A stretch of 10,143 nt of DNA. Origin: Acidimicrobiales bacterium. GTDB taxonomy: Bacteria; Actinomycetota; Acidimicrobiia; Acidimicrobiales; Acidimicrobilacustridaceae. How positions within the stretch are numbered: position 1 is the stretch's first letter; each line of letters opens with the position of its first letter. This document shows, one piece after another, positions 5,667 through 10,143 of the stretch. Made by a program: the position numbers and the translations under genes. The stretch is taken from assembly GCA_023264135.1 (NCBI GenBank), contig JALQSZ010000038.1, positions 1 through 10,143 of the forward strand. Reading direction: 5' to 3'. The notes below the pieces were generated by a model, which had not been told where the DNA came from, made no database searches, and saw only the letters and a list, made by a program, of their open reading frames with translations.

Positions 5667-7682
5667 ATGGCACTAACTGAAGACCGCCCCCTCGCCCTTC
5701 CGTCGGGTGAATCCGACGACGGCTACACGCCAACTGGTGTGTTCACGCGACCGACCGCCGAGACTGGTGTTCGTTCATGGTTCACCACCGTCGATCACAA
5801 GAAGATCGGCATCATGTATGGCGCCGCAGCAATTTTCTTCTTGATGATCGGTGGCGTTGAAGCACTGCTTATTCGTATGCAGTTGTGGGCGCCGCGCGGC
5901 TCGCTTCTCAGCGCCAACCTTTACAACCAGGTGTACACAATGCACGGCACGACGATGGTCTTCCTCGTCGTTATGCCTATCGGTGCAGCGTTTGCGAACT
6001 ATCTCATTCCATTGCAGATCGGCGCGCGAGACGTCGCGTTCCCCCGAATTAACGCGTTCAGTTTCTGGGCGTTTTTGTTTGGTGGCATTTTCATCAACAC
6101 CAGTTGGTTGATGGGTGGCGGTGCCGATGGTGGTTGGTTCATGTACGCCCCGAACAGCGGCGTTATTTTCTCGCCAACACATGGCATCGACTTCTGGAAC
6201 CTTGGTCTCATCATCACTGGTATCGCATCGCTGACCGGTGCAGTGAACCTCATCGTGACGGTGCTCAATATGCGAGCTCCGGGCATGACACTCATGCGCA
6301 TGCCGATCTTCACTTGGATGGCGATGGTCTCGCAGTTCTTGTTGCTCTTCGCGATTCCGGTACTCACGTCGGCGCAGGTCTTGCTCATGCTCGATCGTGG
6401 TTTCCACGCCAACTTCTTCAACGTGGCGAAGGGCGCGAATCCGCTGTTGTGGGAGCACCTCTTCTGGATCTTCGGTCACCCGGAGGTGTACATCTTGATC
6501 CTGCCGAGTTTCGGCATCATCTCAGAAGTGGTCCCCGTATTTTCCCGCAAGCCCCTGTTTGGTTATCCCTTCGTCGTCTTCTCGGGTGCAGCAATCGGTT
6601 TCGTGGGATGGGGCGTGTGGGCGCACCACATGTTCGCGTCCGGCATTGGCCCGATTTCGGTCACCACCTTCTCGCTCACCACGATGTTCATCGCGGTGCC
6701 GACTGGCGTGAAGATCTTGAACTGGACCGCCACGATGTGGGGCGGCAAGTTGAAGTTCACTTCGCCGATGCTGTTCTCCATCGGCCTGGTCACGATGTTC
6801 ACCATCGGTGGTCTTTCAGGCGTGATGCACTCGGTTGCTCCGATGGACTCGCAGCAGACCGACACCTACTTCATCGTCGCCCACTTCCACTACGTGCTCT
6901 TCGGTGGTGCGTTCTTCGGATTCATGGGCGCGTTCTACTTCTACTGGCCGAAGGCGTTTGGCTACATGCTGAACGAGAGCCTCGGCAAGGCGAACTTCTG
7001 GTTGATGCTTCTTGGCTTCAACCTCACGTTTGCGCCGATGCACGTGCTCGGTCTTCAGGGCATGAGCCGTCGTATCTACACCTACGACGCGGGCTACGGC
7101 TTCGAGTTTTGGAACAAGGTCGCCACTATTGGCGCCTTCACACTCGCCAGCAGTGTTGGCCTGTTTGTCTTCAACATCATTTACAGCAAGGTGAAGGCAA
7201 AGAACCTTCCGCCGGTGGGCCCCGATCCGTGGGACGGCCGCACCATCGAATGGATGGTTCCGTCACCGACGCCGGTGTACAACTTCGATCCGATCCCGAC
7301 CGTTACTCGCGTCGACGACTTCTGGTACCGCAAGTACGGCGAAACCAAAGACGGCAAGCTCGTGCGCATCGCTTCGACCGCAGAGGTCGCGCAGCAACGC
7401 ACCGATGGCAAGGGCATTCACCTTCCGTCGCCGTCGTACTGGCCGCTCGTGTTGGCTTTCGGTCTTCCGATCGTTGCCTACGGCATCATCTTCAGCCTGT
7501 GGCTCGCCCTGATCGGCGGCATCATCGTGGTTGCCGGTATCTACGGCTGGGTCATGGAACCGCCGGATGATCCCGATGCCGCGCACGATGATCATGGTCC
7601 CGAAGCGCACGCCTCCGATGGTGGCGATGCCGCGGTGCCCGACTCCGCAGAGGCAGTGAAGGAGGTCGAGACCGTTGGCTGA
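5667..7682 (+). CDS. ctaD: cytochrome c oxidase subunit I (aa3-type catalytic subunit)
   Basis: This is the catalytic subunit that reduces O2 to water and pumps protons, 671 residues in the cytoplasmic membrane. All cofactor residues are visible: H93 (MHGTTM) and H408 for heme a, H406 for heme a3, and H271 with H320-H321 for CuB. Y275 is the tyrosine cross-linked to the CuB His in this family. HPEVY with E273, D122 (ARDVAFPR) and K349 (VPTGVK) mark an A1-type oxidase with D- and K-channels. After the 12-helix core and the DPWDGRTIEW motif (520-529) comes a linker, then two extra helices (about 591-628) starting at PSPSYWPL, and an acidic His-containing tail (631-671). The extra helices make it about 100 residues longer than the Streptomyces type. 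Its last 8 nt overlap ctaE. Confidence 0.98.
   Translation: MALTEDRPLALPSGESDDGYTPTGVFTRPTAETGVRSWFTTVDHKKIGIMYGAAAIFFLMIGGVEALLIRMQLWAPRGSLLSANLYNQVYTMHGTTMVFLVVMPIGAAFANYLIPLQIGARDVAFPRINAFSFWAFLFGGIFINTSWLMGGGADGGWFMYAPNSGVIFSPTHGIDFWNLGLIITGIASLTGAVNLIVTVLNMRAPGMTLMRMPIFTWMAMVSQFLLLFAIPVLTSAQVLLMLDRGFHANFFNVAKGANPLLWEHLFWIFGHPEVYILILPSFGIISEVVPVFSRKPLFGYPFVVFSGAAIGFVGWGVWAHHMFASGIGPISVTTFSLTTMFIAVPTGVKILNWTATMWGGKLKFTSPMLFSIGLVTMFTIGGLSGVMHSVAPMDSQQTDTYFIVAHFHYVLFGGAFFGFMGAFYFYWPKAFGYMLNESLGKANFWLMLLGFNLTFAPMHVLGLQGMSRRIYTYDAGYGFEFWNKVATIGAFTLASSVGLFVFNIIYSKVKAKNLPPVGPDPWDGRTIEWMVPSPTPVYNFDPIPTVTRVDDFWYRKYGETKDGKLVRIASTAEVAQQRTDGKGIHLPSPSYWPLVLAFGLPIVAYGIIFSLWLALIGGIIVVAGIYGWVMEPPDDPDAAHDDHGPEAHASDGGDAAVPDSAEAVKEVETVG
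7659..7666 (+). promoter_or_regulatory. ctaE: perfect Shine-Dalgarno site supporting a TTG start for ctaE
   Basis: AAGGAGGT, a full complement of the 16S rRNA tail, lies in the last codons of ctaD, 8 nt before the TTG at 7675. It supports the unusual TTG start and the overlap with the ctaD stop. ACCTCC at 7690-7695, inside the ctaE start region, is complementary to its GGAGGT and could partly mask it. Confidence 0.85.
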
Positions 7683-8310
7683 AACACTCACCTCCCGTCC
7701 GACGCTGGCTGAGGCCGATGCGCATCAGGCGCACGCCCATATCGACGCCGACACGAACACCGGCATCTCCAACACCAAGTTGGGTATGTGGTTGTTCCTG
7801 GCCTCGGAATGCTTGTTGTTCGGTGGTCTGATCACCACTTACCTGCTTTACAAGCACCCGCTTGAAGGTCCGACTCCACACGAGATCTTCGACATCCCGT
7901 TCACGTCGACCTCTTCGTTCGTGCTGCTCATGTCCTCGCTCACCATGGTGTTGGCCGTGTCGGCGATCGAACGAGGCGAGCACCAGCGCATGCGTGTCTG
8001 GATCGGTGCCACTGCCGTTCTCGGTGCAACCTTCATCGCTGGTCAGATCTACGAATTCACCGTGTTCGTTCGCGAAGGTCTCGGCTTCACCACCAGCCGA
8101 TTCAGCTCGGCGTTCTACACACTCACCGGCTTCCACGGCATCCACGTCACCATCGGCATCATCATGCTGGTGTCGCTCGTGTTGTTGTCGCTCCGAGGCA
8201 AGATTCCGGAACATAAGGCAGAGACCGTCGAAATCGTCGGTCTGTACTGGCACTTCGTCGATGTCGTTTGGGTCGTCATCTTCGCCGTCGTGTACCTCAT
8301 CCCCTCCTGA
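7675..8310 (+). CDS. ctaE: cytochrome c oxidase subunit III
   Basis: Subunit III stabilises the catalytic subunit and protects proton uptake; it binds no redox metal. The 211-residue product has a polar His/Asp-rich N-terminus (about 1-34) and five transmembrane helices, the short bacterial form that lacks the first two helices of the mitochondrial protein. Family landmarks are GMWLFLASECLLFGGLI (37-53) with the conserved E45, the QIYEF segment (124-128), FYTLTGFHGIHVTIG (147-161) and YWHFVDVVW (191-199). The start is TTG, supported by a perfect Shine-Dalgarno site, and overlaps the end of ctaD by 8 nt, so the two are probably translationally coupled. It is the intact counterpart of the degenerate homologue at 2761-3351. 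Confidence 0.95.
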   Translation: MAETLTSRPTLAEADAHQAHAHIDADTNTGISNTKLGMWLFLASECLLFGGLITTYLLYKHPLEGPTPHEIFDIPFTSTSSFVLLMSSLTMVLAVSAIERGEHQRMRVWIGATAVLGATFIAGQIYEFTVFVREGLGFTTSRFSSAFYTLTGFHGIHVTIGIIMLVSLVLLSLRGKIPEHKAETVEIVGLYWHFVDVVWVVIFAVVYLIPS

Positions 8311-8318
8311 TCGAGGAG
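8304..8318 (+). promoter_or_regulatory. ctaF: hairpin joining the ctaE stop region to the ctaF ribosome binding site
   Basis: CTCCT (8304-8308), in the last sense codons and stop of ctaE, is the reverse complement of AGGAG (8314-8318), part of the ctaF Shine-Dalgarno site 6 nt before ATG 8325. The loop is GATCG. Ribosomes finishing ctaE would open this stem, a plausible coupling device. Five base pairs can occur by chance. Confidence 0.35.
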
Positions 8319-8324
8319 CATCAC

Positions 8325-8681
8325 ATGACCGTTACTTCACATGACAACGTGCCTACCGCCGTTCTTGACGGCGCCGTAAAGGACTATTCGCGCGACAAGG
8401 TCTATGTCCTGACCGCGATCTTCCTTGCGGTGCTCACACTGATCGAGGTTTTCACCTACGCGTTCCCGGACTTCCCGGTGTGGGCCGACGAACTCGTTAT
8501 TCCAGTGCTCATGATTCTGATGGCCGTGAAGTTCTTCACGATCGTCTACATCTTCATGCATCTGAAGTTCGACAAGCCGATCCTCACTCGTATCTTCTAC
8601 ATGGGTCTGGTTCTCGCCGTACTCGTGTACATCGCGGTGCTGTCGACTTTCCGTATCTGGTTCCAGGGTCAGCACGGCTGA
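8325..8681 (+). CDS. ctaF: cytochrome c oxidase subunit IV (prokaryotic COX4/CyoD-like family)
   Basis: This small 118-residue membrane protein is an accessory subunit of caa3 and bo3 oxidases, thought to help assembly or stability of the catalytic core. A polar N-terminus of about 25 residues is followed by three helices (about 26-46, 56-80, 88-108). The central helix contains AVKFFTIVYIFMHLKFDKP (67-85), the family signature of a Lys-entered helix ending in FMHLKF. The ATG at 8325 is chosen because GAGGAG (8313-8318) precedes it; an upstream in-frame extension to 8268 would overlap ctaE by more than 40 nt and lacks a site. It sits 14 nt after ctaE. The symbol follows the Bacillus usage; the four-helix actinobacterial CtaF is a different family. 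Confidence 0.92.
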   Translation: MTVTSHDNVPTAVLDGAVKDYSRDKVYVLTAIFLAVLTLIEVFTYAFPDFPVWADELVIPVLMILMAVKFFTIVYIFMHLKFDKPILTRIFYMGLVLAVLVYIAVLSTFRIWFQGQHG

Positions 8682-8710
8682 GGCCGGTCGGTCCATGCGT
8701 GACCGACGAT

Positions 8711-8714
8711 GAGG
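8711..8714 (+). promoter_or_regulatory. ctaG: ribosome binding site that decides the ctaG start
   Basis: GAGG lies 6 nt before the ATG at 8721. It overlaps the alternative in-frame ATG at 8709, which has no site upstream and would add only four residues. Confidence 0.6.
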
Positions 8715-8720
8715 ACTGAC

Positions 8721-9623
8721 ATGTTTGCCGGCGAGTTCCCCTCGTTCACTCCCCATTGGGAAGTGTGGGGACTTGTCTTCGCGATCGCATGCGGTGGTTT
8801 CTACGTTGCACGCGTGATTGGGCCGAAGGTGGTGGAGCCGGGCACGCAAGTGGTCAGCCGTCGCCAGGTCGTGGCGTTCTGGGCGGCGCTCGGATTCATG
8901 GTGTTCGCCTCAGTGTGGCCACTCCATGACATTGCCGAACAACGGTTGTATTCGGGCCACATGTTTCAGCATTTAGTGCTGACCCTTGTGGTTCCACCGC
9001 TGTTCTTGTTGTCGTGTCCGAGCTGGTTGGCCGAACTGTTGGTTCGGTCCGATGGTCGCACTTGGCATGTGGTTCGGTTCTTGGCGAAGCCGCTCTTGGC
9101 GTGGGGCATTTTCAACGCGTGGAACCTGCTGAGTCACTGGCAACCGTTCGTCAATACCGCGGTCACGAATGGGCCGTTCCATTTCGCAGCTCACGTGATC
9201 TTCGTGCTCACGGCGTTGTTGATGTGGGTGCCGGTGTGTGGTCCGTGGCCTGAACTGCGATTGTCGCTGCCGGCGCAGATGGTCTACCTGTTCGCGCAGT
9301 CGATCGTTCCCACACTTCCCGCGGCGTGGTTGGTGAATGCTGGCGATCCGGTCTACAGCGCGTACGACCAGCCCATTCGGTTGTGGGGAATCTCGGTCAT
9401 GGATGATCAAGTTGCTGCCGGCATGATCATGAAGGTCCTCGAAACGGTGTACCTGTGGGCGATCATCGCCAGCATGTTCTTCCGATGGGCTGCTCGACAT
9501 CAAGAAGCAGAACGACAAGGTCTTTCACTCACTGAACGCGAAATTCTCGAATGGGAAGAAGGCGAGCACGGTGGTCTCGATGGTTCGCCGGTCGACGCGC
9601 CGAGAACGCTGCCACCCGCATAG
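8721..9623 (+). CDS. ctaG: cytochrome c oxidase assembly factor CtaG (caa3 type)
   Basis: CtaG of the Caa3_CtaG family is a polytopic membrane protein needed for assembly of caa3 oxidase, probably at the CuB site; it is unrelated to the Cox11 proteins also called CtaG. The 300-residue product has about seven hydrophobic segments. Family landmarks are LYSGHMFQHLVLTLVVPPLF (76-95) with H80 and H84, FHFAAH (153-158) with H154 and H158, and the C-terminal MDDQVAAGMIMK (227-238). The His and Met residues in helices are the likely copper-binding positions. A charged tail (258-300) follows the last helix. It lies 39 nt after ctaF and is the last gene of the operon. Its stop is only 4 nt from the stop of the convergent permease gene, and I see no terminator between them. 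Confidence 0.93.
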   Translation: MFAGEFPSFTPHWEVWGLVFAIACGGFYVARVIGPKVVEPGTQVVSRRQVVAFWAALGFMVFASVWPLHDIAEQRLYSGHMFQHLVLTLVVPPLFLLSCPSWLAELLVRSDGRTWHVVRFLAKPLLAWGIFNAWNLLSHWQPFVNTAVTNGPFHFAAHVIFVLTALLMWVPVCGPWPELRLSLPAQMVYLFAQSIVPTLPAAWLVNAGDPVYSAYDQPIRLWGISVMDDQVAAGMIMKVLETVYLWAIIASMFFRWAARHQEAERQGLSLTEREILEWEEGEHGGLDGSPVDAPRTLPPA

Positions 9624-9627
9624 AGCG

Positions 9628-10143
9628 TTACTCCCAGCGGAAGAACTTCACTGCAGCGAGTGGGGCGAGAACTGCCCACACTGCAAGCACGATCCATGCA
9701 GAACCGGAAGACGGCGCACCACTTCGAAGGCACGACTGCAGAACTTGGCTGAGCGCTCCCGATGGCAGGACTTTGCCGATTGTCCCCAAGAAACCGGGCA
9801 TCTCACTGAATGGAATGATCATTCCGCCGAGCAAAAGCAAGAGGAGATAGAGGCCGTTGGCAAGCGCGAGCGTGACGGTTCCTCGGAGTGTTCCTGCCAT
9901 CAGAAGGCCGATTCCACCGAATGCGAAGGCGCCAAGAATCACTGCAGGAATCGCGAGCCACGGAGTGCCACCGGGATTCCAACTGAGAAGGAACGCGGCG
10001 ATCACGATGAGTGCGATCTGCACTATGAGGAGAATCTTCACCATGCCGATCTTTGCGAGAACCCATCGACCGCGGCCGAGTGGCGTCGCACCGAGTCGTT
10101 TCAGCACTTTGTAGTGGCGTTCGAAACCGGTACCGATGGCGAG
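9628..10143 (-). CDS. ABC-2 type transporter permease, C-terminal part
   Basis: The frame enters from the right edge of the window, so only the last 171 residues are seen; a GTG at 10107 is internal. The visible part starts with GTGFERHYKVLKRLGATPLGRG, the cytoplasmic coupling segment typical of ABC-2 permeases (usually RE-GTLKRLRATPL), followed by five or so hydrophobic segments. GGMIIPFSEMPGFLGTIGKVLP is the usual loop before the last helix. Such permeases pair with a separate ATPase to export drugs, lipids or other hydrophobic molecules; the ATPase would lie outside the window. The substrate cannot be inferred. In mycobacteria a similar ABC transporter lies close to heme A/O synthase genes, so its presence here may be conserved neighbourhood. 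It converges with ctaG. Confidence 0.87.
   Translation of the reverse strand, partial: LAIGTGFERHYKVLKRLGATPLGRGRWVLAKIGMVKILLIVQIALIVIAAFLLSWNPGGTPWLAIPAVILGAFAFGGIGLLMAGTLRGTVTLALANGLYLLLLLLGGMIIPFSEMPGFLGTIGKVLPSGALSQVLQSCLRSGAPSSGSAWIVLAVWAVLAPLAAVKFFRWE

Noticed and set aside
6104..7570. 488-codon forward frame inside ctaD in another frame
   Set aside because: The composition is His/Arg/Leu-rich noise and it lies wholly within a gene with every catalytic residue conserved.
1..10143. tRNA, rRNA, CRISPR array, insertion sequence or attachment site
   Set aside because: No cloverleaf, regular direct-repeat array, transposase-like frame or flanking duplication was seen; the window is almost fully occupied by oxidase genes.

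Overview
The window is a terminal-oxidase locus from a bacterium of roughly 60% GC. Gene order and the actinobacterial style of the heme O synthase suggest Actinomycetota, perhaps a member of the Acidimicrobiia; that placement is inference. The oxidase is caa3-type, with cytochrome c fused to subunit II, unlike the bcc-aa3 arrangement of Streptomyces and Mycobacterium.

Layout, all on the plus strand up to 9623: a possible tail of an upstream gene (3-107); ctaB, heme O synthase (119-1015); a 180-nt gap with small hairpins; a tight three-gene cassette (1196-4218) of a subunit I homologue that has lost every heme and copper ligand, a degenerate subunit III homologue and an unrecognised seven-helix membrane protein; a 185-nt structured leader (4219-4403); then the working oxidase operon, ctaC with CuA and heme c (4404-5624), ctaD (5667-7682), ctaE (7675-8310), ctaF (8325-8681) and the copper/assembly factor ctaG (8721-9623). 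A convergent gene on the minus strand (9628 to beyond the right edge) encodes part of an ABC-2 type permease.

How they work together: CtaB farnesylates heme B to heme O, the precursor of heme A. CtaC takes electrons through its own heme c and CuA. CtaD reduces oxygen at heme a3-CuB. CtaE and CtaF complete the complex and CtaG assists its metallation. No heme A synthase (ctaA), Sco or Surf1 gene is in the window.

The most notable feature is the cassette in front of ctaC. It looks like an oxidase subunit I/III pair that keeps the membrane scaffold but has no redox chemistry, encoded just upstream of the real oxidase. Also notable are an EF-hand-like calcium loop inserted in the CuA domain of CtaC, and repeated self-complementarity around ribosome binding sites in the operon.
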